From positions 2,067,001-2,131,000 of the forward strand of contig BROG01000029.1 of NCBI GenBank assembly GCA_030159075.1: a stretch of DNA of 64,000 nucleotides, in the 5' to 3' direction. Made by a program: the position numbers and the translations under genes. Positions 48,060 through 60,590 of the stretch are shown here, piece by piece (positions within the stretch are counted from its first letter, which is position 1; each line of letters starts with the position of its first letter). Source of the stretch: Atrina japonica (Eukaryota; Mollusca; Bivalvia; Pterioida; Pinnidae). The notes under the pieces are model-generated. The model did not search any database. It was given only the letters and a program-made list of their open reading frames with translations, and was not told the origin of the DNA.

Positions 48060-48530
48060 ATATAATTCTCTATATATACGATATTTCCTTCCAATAGACG
48101 TCGGAAGCAAATTGAAAGGGTTTTGGGGGGAGGGGCAAGCTTAAATCTCAACAAGTTGTAAGAAAACTACACATCACATATTGCCCAGAGGTGGTAAGAA
48201 ACGTCCTGGGTAGATATTTGCTAAGCAATTGCCAACCTCTCAACACTTTGTCTATCTATACATATATATCGTGCCATATATTAGAACTTGTATCGAGAAA
48301 GCATGCGTATATAAAGATGTGTTCTCATCCCACAATATAGTATGTTGTAGGAGACGTCAGTATATATACCGGGGATATAGTCGATATATATACTCTAAAT
48401 TCATGTCAGGGGAATATTGTATATATATACGCCCTGTGCCAATATATAGCATATATACATGTTGCTGTAAACAGAAATTTTCTTCATCAAGAAATATATA
48501 AAAGGTACGTCATCCCCCATATATATATAT

Positions 48531-50093
48531 AGGCGCGGATCCAGATTTTGTGGTTTGTTTTTTTTCCACTGAATCCAATGGGGGGGTCGAACTTTCTTTT
48601 CACCTCAATCGAAAAACGGATATCAAATCTGATATAATGCCTAATGTTAAAGACGACTGGGTTTCTTTATTTTTCAACTCTTGAGAAAAACAGCTCTATT
48701 CAAAATAACCATGTCGCCAAAATAAAAAACCTGTGCAACGCATACAGGTTTCTCGAATCTTTTCAATCTTCGGTCATGACACGAAGTTCGATATGTTCTC
48801 TCTTCATTACCAAAAAATTTGGCATCCTTTTACTGAGTATAAAAAGGGCCCTATAGAAACACCAATTGCAAATCCGTTTATCACACAACCAAGATTCATC
48901 CGATAAGGACAAAAACTATCTATCTGGGCCATCTTCTGGAAAATAGTAGCATTCTTTGTGGGAAACCTCAGCAATTTTTGTCCAAAGGATTACCACCTGG
49001 CAAAGCTGGGCAATATATCAAAAAGCAAAAAGGAACCTCATACCAGCAAAACTCATGATCATCCAAGTGTAGGAAAAATCTTTCTTAAAACTTGCGTATC
49101 ATAGCCGATTAAAGACAATACATCGAACTGCAGATTTCTAGATACTGGAGCTTGCCAGAATTTCTTGAGTTTGCAAATATAGGCAGCTTTCAGTAAAGAT
49201 ACATGCTTACGATTGAGAAGATGCGAGGGCAAATGATCCCAATTCATCGGAAAAACGGGGGTGTCAGGGATAATACCAATTAGCTTTTGCACTGTCTATG
49301 TACTAATCTCAAGCATCGCTGTTAAAAATTGTGAAGGAAATGTCCACTCGGTGTTTTATTTTCTATGAGAGACAAATTGAGACTGTTATTAATATTCACT
49401 TAGAATGATAAACGAGCGTCATATCTGCTTTGATGTCTGTCACATTGAGTCTGAAGCAGAGGTCAAAATGCTAAAGCCGATGACTTTTATGACGATGCTT
49501 CGATGTAGCAAAATTTGTGTTTGACAAGATTATAGATACGTCTTTCAATCACTCGTAATAGGATATTAAACAAAACACGTTGGCTAAGATGTCCCCTTGT
49601 ACGGAACTTGCGTAATAACAAATTTCAGACGACATATGTCTTCAGCAACACAGAGTGAGAGTCCAAGAGATTATTTGTTGTGTGCCATTCCATTTCTCTT
49701 GTTTTCGATTGTACGGAAGCATATTCATTGCTGTCAATGTCAAAATTTCACACGAGGGCTGACTTTTTGCATTTTGGTGGAGCGACCGCCTTGTTTGTGA
49801 CTTGCTCGGAGTTTGTTTTTGTTTTGGCAAAGAAACTTCAGGCTCTGCTTTGTGTGCTCGTGACTTATTGGATGTGTTGTTTATCCCATTGATCCTTTTC
49901 GTCAACTATCAAGAGGACAGATTGACTCTTTATAAATCATTAGAAAATTATATTGTAATTTTTATCTTTGCAAATTCCAGGGGGTCTCGGACCCTCCGAC
50001 CCCAAAAAGGTCCCTCTAGATCCGCTGGCAGTTGTAAATGAACATTATATATACGGGTTATATACCCTCCCTGGAAAAAAAATCTATCCGCGC

Positions 50094-50095
<2 letters not shown>
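48531..50095. mobile_element. Possible 1.57-kb element with AGGCGCGGAT ends
   Basis: The left end is AGGCGCGGATCCAGATTTT, next to TATATA. The right end, complemented, is AGGCGCGGATAGATTTTTTT, also next to TATATA. The interior has only short broken frames (for example minus 49059-49292 and 49642-49905) that I do not recognise. It could be a degenerate DNA transposon or two separate short elements that happen to face each other. Confidence 0.35.

Positions 50096-50097
<2 letters not shown>

Positions 50098-50126
<29 letters not shown>
50098..50126. repeat. (TA)n microsatellite
   Basis: A TA tract on the left of the element at 50135. Confidence 0.85.
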
Positions 50127-50130
<4 letters not shown>

Positions 50131-50134
50131 TATA

Positions 50135-50217
50135 CATAGGCGTCGGAAGCAAATTGAAAGTGGGGGCTAAACCAACTTAAAAAACACACACACGCCCCCC
50201 CCCCCGGTTCCGACGCC

Positions 50218-50221
<4 letters not shown>
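50135..50221. mobile_element. 87-bp element with perfect 14-bp inverted ends
   Basis: The ends CATAGGCGTCGGAA and TTCCGACGCCTATG are exact complements. (TA)n lies on both sides. The interior is AGTGGGGGCTAAACCAAC, a CA-rich run and a C run. It has no coding capacity. A second copy lies at 61177, and partial ones at 48059 and 48093. Confidence 0.75.

Positions 50222-50289
<68 letters not shown>
50220..50289. repeat. (TA)n microsatellite
   Basis: A 70-base TA tract on the right of the element at 50135. Confidence 0.95.
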
Positions 50290-50293
<4 letters not shown>

Positions 50294-50583
50294 GTATCAC
50301 TGCCACATTTGGCTTTGGTTTTTTTATAAACAGGAGTAGCAACTCTTACATGACTCTTACTCTTAGTAAGTCTTACGATCGTTCGTCCTACCCGTAATGT
50401 CTCGTTAAAACGTTCAGGACGTTATATATATATTTTTGCTTGAGTTAAAAAAATGTTATTGAACGAATTCTACATATTAATTATATTTAAATGATGGATA
50501 TTTACCCAGGAGTAAGTGAAAGTAAGTTGACACTGTTGCCTAGCAATGAACACATGTGATCGCATATCTGACGTAGATTTTCA

Positions 50584-50610
50584 ATGGCGGATATCGAAAG
50601 TGGACCGTAA
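50584..50610 (+). promoter_or_regulatory. Possible upstream ORF before the TMEM145 start
   Basis: ATGGCGGATATCGAAAGTGG begins an eight-codon frame that ends with TAA, 45 bases before the main ATG. ATGGCGG also resembles a YY1-type core-promoter motif. It acts as an upstream ORF only if transcription starts before 50584; the start site is not visible. Confidence 0.35.
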
Positions 50611-50655
50611 ACAGCAAACGAAGTGATTTTGTAGTAGGTCGGGAAACAAACAACC

Positions 50656-50754
50656 ATGCTGCATAAATATTTGTTTCTCGGGTTGCTAATTTTTGTGTCA
50701 CTTTGTCACACTGCTGATGGACTAAAGGTAGAGGGAACCCTCACAACATCAAAG
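50656..50754 (+). CDS. TMEM145: TMEM145 orthologue, exon 1
   Basis: ATG at 50656 opens MLHKYLFLGLLIFVSLCHT, a signal peptide, followed by ADGLKVEGTLTTSK. The donor AAG|GTATAA follows at 50755, phase 0. The start is chosen because it directly precedes the hydrophobic core and no longer in-frame extension is needed. TMEM145 is a poorly characterised GOLD-domain seven-pass protein of secretory or surface membranes. Confidence 0.85.
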
Positions 50755-52439
50755 GTATAATAAGAATTTCATTTATATCTTCACTCAGTTTTCTATGTAC
50801 AGCGGGCACTTGTTTGTTTACGTTTTCCGATGTCACACGTGCGTTGCTCGATTTACCCTTAAAGCAAAATTTAACCAGAATGAATTTGATTCAGTAGATT
50901 TATTCATTTAAAATATATTTTTTATTGACAATGATATTATCTATTCAGCTGAAAATCGGGGGAAATAGATATAGATCTACATTGATAAAACAAAAAACAG
51001 TTCTGCTCACGGACAGTTTGGATTTAGTAAACGAATGATAAACCAAATCGGTCTTCTATAATTGCCTGTTTTTATATTTCATGAGATATAATATTCTTTT
51101 AATGTCTTAAATTTATGTCATATAAAATATACATATTCTTGAACATACTTATTCAATATACATGTTGAATATGAAAGTTCTTAAATTATCATGCCATGTA
51201 ATGATGTATAAATAACAATCTGGTACATAGGGCCTATAAAATGTCATGTCATTGTTATTTGAACTGACACATTTTGGTTTTGAAATAACATCTACAGTTG
51301 GGTGAAAAGAATGAGGAAATTTTATTTTGTTTTTCTCTATATATTTTATATAAAATTCACATTTTTTCAAAACATACATGGAAAGTCCTTTCTGAAACAA
51401 CTTAGAAACTCATAGGCCTACCATAAACTCAAATGATCTAACACTTTCATTGTATATTTGCTCATAAAGTTAAAAATTTTTGTTTACAACGTTTAGCAAT
51501 TTTAACAGAAATTTATACTTTATGTCACAACTCCCTATTTATACAGAGATGTGGAATTGTGGTTTTATATGAAATATATAGTAAAAATTAATAGTGTATA
51601 ACTATGAATAATAAATGCACTTCTCTGTAAATATCAGAAAGAAACATTAAAATTATGAACATGTATCTTTCAAAACCTAGCAGTACTATAACACAAAACA
51701 TTGTTGAAATCATACTTGTCAAGTCTCCCCCATATATAGGGTGACTCCCTATTTTTATGTAAAATTTTGACAATTTCTTCAAGAAAAATGCATATCTCCC
51801 TCGTGAAAATTATTAATTTTTTATTAATTCTTACTACAATTTGAAATCTCCCCCATGAAATTATTTCAATGTTGGCAAATTCATAAGAAAACAAACACAG
51901 AAACTTCAAATTAAACCATTGATAATCAATGGTGAAAATTGTACTGAAATTGAATGAGAAAAGTCTTTGTAGAACTATTTTGAAAAAACTGTGGTTTATA
52001 TGAGATATATAGAGAAAATTAAAAGTTTTCTCACTTTTTCACCATACTGTAGATCTAAATTGTATACTTGCATTATCAAAGCCAGAAACATCTACATTCA
52101 TTATTTATTATGATTACATGAACAGTAAAAATGCTGACTGAATAATGTTTTTGGGTCGTTAGGCATTTAATTTGTATTGCCCTCGCACTTTGTTTGACTT
52201 TTGATGTGGTCAAGATCTCTGCATCTTATTTTTGTATATACCCACATTATGTACATTTGTACTTTGTTTTTCATGGTCATTTTAATTTGAAATTGATAAC
52301 TTGGTTATTTATGATACCTTCCAAACTATTGATATTTAACATGTATTTGGTTATCAGGTATTTAACCAAAATATTAAACAAGATTAACAGATCTGATAGT
52401 CAGGCTAATTACATAATAGGTCTTTTTGTTGTGTTTCAG
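50755..52439 (+). other. TMEM145 intron 1, no other gene seen
   Basis: AT-rich intron ending in TTTTGTTGTGTTTCAG. No additional exon or recognisable element. Confidence 0.6.
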
Positions 52440-52514
52440 GATTGGGAATTTTTGACACGCTTTTGTTTCTTGTCAGAAAAGGGGACACTCCGATATACTT
52501 TTGAGTACCCAGTT
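52440..52514 (+). CDS. TMEM145: TMEM145 orthologue, exon 2
   Basis: A 25-codon exon between acceptor TTGTGTTTCAG and donor CCAGTT|GTAAGT, phase 0-0. It encodes DWEFLTRFCFLSEKGTLRYT and FEYPV. The tract WxFLTRFCFLS is the strongest family signature in the window. The open frame around it (52194-52562) is only the read-through of flanking introns. Confidence 0.92.
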
Positions 52515-54339
52515 GTAAGTACTATTTCAAATCAAATTGATAATATAATGTTTTTCATATGAAAATAATGATTGAATTTATTAATGACCAAAATGACAAT
52601 AAAATTGTCTGTCCATTACATGTATCTAAAGAGGCCATGAGTATAGCATCTAATGAATATGTACAGTAGAGCAGGCCTTCTTCTTTCAGTTATGGGGAAA
52701 TGCCATTGGCAACACAATTTGGAATTTTATCGTGAATTTGTGTCATATTGGGAAAAATTGTGTGCACACATAGAAATCTAAGAGCATTTTTAAAATGCAT
52801 TTCCCTTAACATTGTGCATTATTATTTTTTTCATTATGATCATAAGCTGAACACAAAATTTGGAAGTTTTTCGTCAAATTGGGAAAAAATACATGCATTT
52901 TGCATTGGGAATGGGGCCAAATTTCGGCCCCATGGATACTGTAGAAAAACCCCTGCCAAGTGAGTTTTTAACTAATTTAATTTCACTACACAATCAAAAG
53001 TCTATAAAGGTCACTCAAGGGAACAGGCAAAAGTGGCCATTATAGATCTAAACAGATGGCCTAACCAGACAAGAAAATACATGGAATTGTTGTGTAGAGA
53101 TGTTTCCCTAGTCTCGAATTTTTTAATATTTGTATTTCTACATGTTTCTTAGTTTTTGAACTTTATCTACCGGTATCTACATGTAGTTATGGATCCAGGA
53201 TGAATTTCTTTCCTTTTTTGTAAGAATTATAACTCTACTTGTACTTTGATAAAGCTTAGGGAACTGGATATCCTGCTCTTGTCTTCTATTTGGAGTTTCT
53301 TTCATTAAATATTTCATGACATAAGAAAATAATAATACTGCGTAATTTCTAAACATTCAGCCATTTTGTGTTATTTCTATACGTTTTGTGTATTTCATTG
53401 TTTTCGTAATACATTGAATACACACACTACAGAAAATGTACAACTTGGTCAGTGACATATTACTTAAAAGCTGATTAAGTCGTAAAGAAGCTTAAATTAA
53501 TATTAAACGATTTCTTAGTGTCCAAGTAACCTGGTTATTAGATGTAATTAAGTTTTTAAAGGATAAACTTACAAGTAGTATTGGCATTTACTGGTGGTGA
53601 GGTATCACTAGAAATCTTGATTAAAGTGTGGTTATTTGGTGATAACTCTGTTGTGACCACACATGAATTAACCTGTACATTCTTGCTGCTATGCTCCACT
53701 TTCATATTTTAAATGTACAATGAATTGCAAAGTGTTACTGAGTGTAATCATTTGTTTTTGGTTTTTAAAATTTATGAATCAAATTTCCATATCTTAATTT
53801 TGCCATACATCAATTGTGAGACACTCGACAGTCTTCACCTACAACGTCCCAACCTTCCTTGATCTGATTTAGTGCTAGAGAAAATATGAGAGTAAAAGGG
53901 TTTAAAAATAAGCAAGTGGTTATGTGAAGGACATGTACAATATTAGTGGTTCAAGTCATATATTTTCAAATACAATTTTCTGGTTTGTTTAAGTTTCTGT
54001 AGAAGTTATTATTGTATTTCTATTGTATTCATCTGATTTTTAACATTTATACAACAAATTGAATTTATCAAACTTTTTTTTAACAAATTCACAAACAAGG
54101 CTCTGAAACTAGTAGCAAGAATCAGAGATGGAATTGGATACACACAATCAATTAATTATGGACATAAATAATATTAAATAGTCTTGGGTGACTATATTTA
54201 ACTAAAATATCTATATTTAAGCCTTGCTGTCACATGATAAATTGTTTTTGGTGGTCTTGTGGTTGAGTGTTTCTGTTATAAGCCATAATTTTGAAATTAA
54301 AGTGATAGTGCTGGGCTCAACAATCACATTTGTCCCATT
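52515..54339 (+). other. TMEM145 intron 2, first part
   Basis: AT-rich. Near 52680-52960 there are repeated TTGGGAAAAA words and a GGGGCCAAATTTCGGCCCC palindrome (about 52912-52930) that resemble an old dispersed element. No gene. Confidence 0.5.
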
Positions 54340-54582
54340 GTCTGATACAAGTCCATTTTGTAGTCTTACTTGTCTGAGACAAGTCCATTTTGTAGTCTTC
54401 CTTGTCTGACAAGTCCATTTTGTAGTCTTCCTTGTCTGAAAAGTCCATTTTGTAGTCTTACTTGTCTGACAAGTCCATTTTGTAGTCTCATTTGTGTGAC
54501 AAGTCCATTTTGTAGTCTTACTTGTCTGTAGTCTTCCTTGTCTGACAAGTCCATTTTGTAGTCTCATTTGTCTGACAGGACA
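54340..54582. repeat. Minisatellite, about 30 bp x 8
   Basis: Units read ACAAGTCCATTTTGTAGTCT followed by TACTTGTCTG. The 148-codon minus-strand frame (RLQNGLVRQ-type repeats) is a by-product of units being near multiples of three. Confidence 0.92.
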
Positions 54583-54716
54583 ATTGAAATTGTAATTATT
54601 GTTGAGGCCAAAAATTAATTCAGTAAAAATAACATATGTTTTAACACAAGACAAATGTAACATTCAATTTTCAGACAAGTAATTTTTGCATTCGGACAAG
54701 TAGATTTCAATATGAG

Positions 54717-55018
54717 ATAGGGACTAAATAACTGAAAAGCCCACCCAGGGTAAAGACTAAATAACTAAAAAGCCCACCCAGGGTAAAGACTAAATAACTA
54801 AAAAGCCCATCCAGGGTAAAGACTAAATAACTGAAAAGCCCACCCAGGGTAAAGACTAAATAACTAAAAAGCCCACCCAGGGTAAAGACTACATAACTAA
54901 AATTCATATCCAGGTTAAGCACTAAATAACTAAAAAGCCTACCCAGGATAAGGACTAAATATCTACATGGTAAAAAGCCTACCCAGGGTTGAGACTGAAT
55001 CACTAAAGCCTACCCAAG
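54717..55018. repeat. Minisatellite, 33 bp x 9
   Basis: Units read AGACTAAATAACTAAAAAG followed by CCCACCCAGGGTAA. The unit length of 33 keeps one frame open on the minus strand (11-residue units containing LGGLFSYLV), but there is no sign of a gene. Confidence 0.92.
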
Positions 55019-55080
55019 TTTTTTCCTGGGGATTTTGGAATTTGCGGTATTTACATCTACATGTACAAAATGTACATGTA

Positions 55081-55581
55081 CAGTTATGGGACATATATAT
55101 TTGTCACTTATGATATTTTCTTCTTTGTTTTATATAAAACCAACAATTTTTTAATTCTGAAAAAATCCACAAATCATACCAGAATTTGACAAATTTGTAC
55201 AAATTTATAGTAGGATAATTTCATATTTCTAAAATATATGCATTTTTAAATTATAATGTTTATTTACAGAAATGTCAGTATTTTTTCTCATGCAATTATT
55301 TTATAAATTCCGTAATTATTCTTTCAGTCTAATGAAATATGTCAAAATTTACATGAAATAGTTTCATCCTCCACAGAATCATTATTTTCTCAAAATAAAC
55401 AAAGAGTATATCTAAATTTCCAAAAGATTTAAAAATATGTATTCAATTTCCTTCATGTAAAAATAAAATATTTGAAATATTGCTTAAATTAGTGTATTTT
55501 GTGGGCATTTAAAAATTGTTGGTTTTATATAAAACAAAGAAGAAAATAACATAAGTGACGAATATATATGTCCCATGACTG
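55081..55581. mobile_element. 501-bp MITE with about 70-bp inverted ends
   Basis: The left arm starts CAGTTATGGGACATATATAT and the right arm ends with the complement of CAGTCATGGGACATATATAT. Arms match over about 70 bases (through TTCTTTGTTTTATATAAAAC and CCAACAATTTTT). The middle is AT-rich and non-coding. Confidence 0.85.
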
Positions 55582-55842
55582 TAGCTTGAACTTGGAAAAG
55601 TTGACAATATACCAAATCTTGAAAAAATTAAATGTGTAAAACCTTTAATTTTTGCATAAAAAATTGAAAAATAAAAACAAAGTACCATTTTTTTTCAAAC
55701 TTCTAACTTGAAATCCTGGATCACTCTTGTGAAGGGTATTTTTTCAATTAAAATTAGTGATACATACACATATAAATATATATATAACTCAATGAAAGAG
55801 AACAGTTAAGATACATTTCAGTAATCACATGTACATGTAGTC

Positions 55843-56475
55843 CATTTTTAGCTTACCTGGCCCCAAGGACATTCAAGGTCGTGGGTTGAAAGGTCAAGGT
55901 AACAGACACCTAGGTGAAACTAAAACAGATAATGTCATCTGCATACATGTATGTACGTAGTGTTGTCACAATGATTAATCATCAGTCATAAAGGTAGTCG
56001 ATTCAAGACAATTGATGTGAGATTTCATAATCGATTATAATAGTTTTTTTAGTTTTTGTTTTTTATTAATATCTTAATTTCAAATAAGCTTTTGTTACTG
56101 TCATATGAAAACCAGCATTGGTAAACCACTCTTGCCATGTTAAATGTTACTTACCTACATGTATAGATTTATGAAAACTGAATTATGTAAAAGCATGTGT
56201 TTTCATTCATAATCAAGTTTTATTGGAAATTACAATGAAAATAGAACACTGCATACATTGTACAAAGAATTAACATCTAAAAAAAGGAATTTCCGTTTTG
56301 ATTATTTGTCAATCATCATTGGGTTTGGGTCAACCAATGCTACCGATTAATCGATTCTGATTTTCGACACTGCAATGTAGCTTACATGTACAGTGTGCGT
56401 GTGTACATGTAGTTGCATTATTGACCAGATTTGCTAGGTGAGCACTCAAAGGCCCCTTGGGCCTCTTGTTTTTGG
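55843..56475. mobile_element. Mollusc-type non-coding repeat with AGGTGAGC end
   Basis: It starts TTTTTAGCTTACCTGGCCCC with AAGGTCAAGGTAAC words nearby, and ends GCTAGGTGAGCACTCAAAGG followed by CCCCTTGGGCCTCTTG. From memory, elements with these ends are abundant in bivalve genomes. It has no coding capacity. Confidence 0.6.
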
Positions 56476-59400
56476 TTTTATTGCATCCCATAACAAGATC
56501 CAAAGGTCAACTAAATTATGATCTTGGGGTACATTTGCATACATGTATTTACTAGTTTGAACAAGTAAATATCACAGCACTGATCAAATATTTATATATA
56601 TTTATATAAACAACAGCAACAATCTGGTGTCTTTATTTTTTGCAAATATCTATGAGTTACTATGTGTCTATAAATTAATTGTTTCTCATAAAAAATTCAG
56701 AAGTCCTACATGTAATTAATTAATTTATTTCTTGGTGCAAAATAGCTCATCGGACATGAAATATATACATGTATACTAATACAATGTATATATTAAAACT
56801 ATCAATATACTGTACATTTCCAAGGGGAATATGATTTGTCATGGCTAAACAAATCCTCATGTCTCACTACAACCAGGGCAATAGATTATTTGTTATATCG
56901 AAATACAGAATCAATAAAGACCATCGAATAAGCTGCAAGGGTTTTCGCATGAGGGAAATATGAAGAACAGGAGGGAGATATGACCCACACGAGGGAGACA
57001 TGAAGTTTAGTCTCCCTGACACATGACAGCTCTCAACTAATCTCTGACTGTGTATTACTAATGAGGTATGATAAAATACATTGTAGGACAAAATTAAAAC
57101 TAGATTTCTTGGTTATGTCATAACAGACCCATATAAAAGGCCTAGTCCAGTCTTACTTTTCTCTGCAATTTTGCCCATTTACAATTTTTCTCCTGAAAAA
57201 ATCTTGAATTTTATTTGATTGACGTAAAATTGAAAAAAAACAAATCTTTTGGGACCAACCCACTTTTACATTAATCAGCAATGATCAGACCACACCATGT
57301 AAAATTTATACATGTGTATTGAAATGAATTGATCTACATGTTCATGTACATGTAAGAATAGGCCTACAGTACTAAGTCATACACATATTTGGATTTCCAA
57401 ATGTAAATTTGTCATTTAAAGTCATACATTATAAAAATAATTACATGTCTCTATTATCCATGCAAGTACAATGGAACCTCACCTAACGACCATGCACTTC
57501 ACTTTGAAGACCACCCGACTTACGAGACCCACCTTGCATTTCAGACCATGAATTTCTAAACTCTTGATAAATATTATATATGAAGTAGAGAACCTCACAT
57601 AAGAAACCACCAGTCAGTTCGTTGGTCTTGATAGCGATGTTCCACTGTAGTATGATCAATAATGTCACTTCAAAACATTTTTATTTGAAAGTAAATTTAA
57701 AAGTCCAAGTTGAAAAATCAATAAATATGAGTGGATCATTAAAATTGAAGACACTAAATAAACACTTACAATTACAAAATAAACAAGCATGAAACATTTA
57801 CATTTAGCTAAGTGTCAAAAATTATATTTTGTAAAAATCCATGTCAGTGAAAATAAAAGATTTGAAATACTTCCAAGTTTATATAAAGTCAACTATCAGT
57901 GAATAGTTTTACGTTGTACCTATAATGATGCACATATGCATACTTGATCTATTCCATTTTATTTATATTGCACTTTTCTTTTTCCCACCTCTGCCACATT
58001 TGTCAGAGAATCTCATATTCTGTTTGGTTGATAATATCCAATAGCAACCTTTTATGAAATATGTCACATAACAGGGAATGACTTAATTGTAATAATACTG
58101 TTTTTTAACAATACAAGATAGGTGCCAGAGGTGGTCTCTCAAAAGATTATTGAACGAAGTGGTTTTGAGAATGTGGTCAATCTCCCAAGACAACTTTCAC
58201 TGTATATATAGCTCTTCTATGACAAAGTTAACAAAAGAGGTGTAATACATGATCCCTGTTGGTTCCAAGTCACTGGGCTATAGTTTTATGTCAAAGAGAG
58301 TGTAATACAATCCCGTCACTGGGTCCAAGTCAAAAGTAATCAGTTTTATGTTAGACAAATAACTTTTCCAAGTCAGCGGTTTTACAACTTTTATCCTACA
58401 GTCAAACATGTTGAGTTATTCAGCATAGGAACCACATCATTTTGTTCATTTTGCTTTCACTTTTCTTTTCGTATTTATTTCTTCTGTAATTTACATTCTT
58501 GTAAATGTGTATAATACATTACAGTATATATATATGATATATATCAGCAAAAGTGATCAATTAAAAATTTTGTTCCACTTAATGTACATGTAAAAAGGCA
58601 TAAATTGCTTAAGAACTTAAAACCAAAACCATTTCCTATTTTATATTTAAATATTCCTTTTAACTGAATTCGTTAATTGCATAAAATATTTCCCAAAATT
58701 TGGATAATGTTCACAGTTTTTTGTGGAAATTATTTTGATAGAAATCATAAACTATTATTAGAATTCGAAATTTTCAGTATCGTTTTAATCCCTAATTTTT
58801 AGTGAGAATCCACAGGTACTAGTACAAATGGTGATAATTATTATTGCACTAAAAATACCAGTAAGATAGGTGACATTTTAATATCGTCCAACACAGGGTT
58901 CGGAATCAGCACTAGTCTGCCAGTCTCTTTTTTTTGCAGCGGACTAGGAGGCTAGTCCTGTTGACTGGTAGAAAATGTGTATAAACATTACAGTATAAAC
59001 ATCACACTTGTAAACATTAAATGTCACCTACCGGCAATTATTGCCTTATTTTTTTTCTAAACTCGTGGATTCCAGGTTCAAGACTCATGATAGTCATAGG
59101 AGATATTTAGTACTGATTCTGTTGTGCCACAATTCATAGTACTATAATCTCTAGTTCTGTAGTCCAATTGTGTGAGACTGTGACACGTGATGCAGAGTAA
59201 GTAGATTTTCCTTATATTAGTAATTTGCAAAAGGGGTTCCAAAATATTTGTCTCTGTTACACATACATAATCTCTTTCTGTGTGTGTGTGCACGTGTGTG
59301 CGCAAGTAGATTCCCCATAATTGCAAAGCCAAAATATCATAAAATGTGCAATGAACAAAAATGTGTTTTAGTGAACAATGATGAGTCATGTTCACCATCT

Positions 59401-60474
59401 ACATGTAGTTCATTCATTTGTGTGTTTAATACAATTATGAACATCCTACATGTAAGTTCAATTATAATGGATTCTTATTGACAAAAGTGTTTTAAAGTAG
59501 CCAAATGTATACACTGTTCATATTATAACGTTTTTTACAGTACATGTATGTAGAATAAATATGTTGGTAGGGTCATCATTGCGGTCAATCAATTTATGCC
59601 CTAAAGTTCATATGGAGTTTTTCTTTCATTTGTCTTCTGAAATAACAGCATCGAAAAAGGTTTGTCCAGAGTAGATATATTATCTACATAATAAGTGAAA
59701 ATATTGGTAGAAACATAATATGTCGTCTTTCTCATAGAAAATATTGGTTAAAATAAACATCGTTAAAACCTGATATTATTTTGATATTATTTAGATGTTA
59801 TCTATATCATCAGTGAAAATATTGGATAAAATATGATATCTACATTCTAACTGAAGTTATTGGTCAAGAGACATATTGTCATTTAAACATCATGAACTGT
59901 ATAATTCTTTGGAAATATACAACACAATAGTTTTATGATTATAGTTTAGCTAAAGTATGACGTTACAAGTAGTTTACTTAAACATCAAGGTACATATTCT
60001 ATAAGATAATGGCTTTGAGTAATTTGTTATCAGTTATTTCTGTCCAAGAAAGTTCAATGTACATAAATCTGCAATTATAGTTATTGGAGACATTTGTAGA
60101 CTGAGGGGAATGCCTATCTGATCTTGTACTAAACATTTTTTATCATATAGGTCTGTACTAGATATGACTACATTTGTACTGACACACACCCGTACATTAC
60201 CGTTAATTATTCTCGTAATGTACCTCCCTGTTTAGAACTTCTCTATTGATATTGCGATCAATGAAAAGAAAAAAGAATTTTGAATGTCAATCGTTTCCCG
60301 TACATTTTATCGTCTGCTCTTTCGGTACCATCCAAAATCATGAAACTGAACACGGTGAAAAGATTTTTAACTCTTTGTTGGCCAGAATATTGGAATTTGA
60401 AAGTATGTTTTTATTGTTGTATCTTGTTATGTGTTATAATTTGTAATTTAGACACATGATTAAAAGTCTATAAC
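56476..60474 (+). other. TMEM145 intron 2, middle part
   Basis: AT-rich, no exon seen. At 57474-57655 a degraded inverted-repeat element starts AATGGAACCTCACCTAACGA and ends CGATGTTCCACTGTAGT. Loose tandem GAAAATATTGG units occur at about 59690-59870. Confidence 0.5.
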
Positions 60475-60590
60475 ATGACCATTTTGATGTAATGCTCCTT
60501 CTCAGCCCTCAGTTCCGATATCAGCCTTTGGCCCTCAGGCTGATATTGGGAACCGAGGGCTGAGAAAGAGTATGATGTCAAAATGGTCAT
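60475..60590. mobile_element. Fold-back element
   Basis: Arms of about 54 bases begin ATGACCATTTTGATGTAATG and end at ATCAGCCT / AGGCTGAT, with an eight-base loop. The arms include CTCAGCCCTC and GAGGGCTGAG. A few mismatches separate them. Confidence 0.85.

Noticed and set aside
48644..49905. Transposase gene inside the AGGCGCGGAT-ended segment
   Set aside because: The short frames show no recognisable catalytic or DNA-binding motifs on either strand.
54217..54663. 148-codon minus-strand repeat protein frame
   Set aside because: It simply reads through a 30-bp minisatellite; no start context, signal peptide or splice support.
54707..55003. 98-codon minus-strand frame with 11-residue repeats
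   Set aside because: It reads through a 33-bp minisatellite inside an intron of a gene on the other strand.
54340..55018. CRISPR-like arrays
   Set aside because: Units are contiguous with no unique spacers, and the DNA is clearly from an animal.
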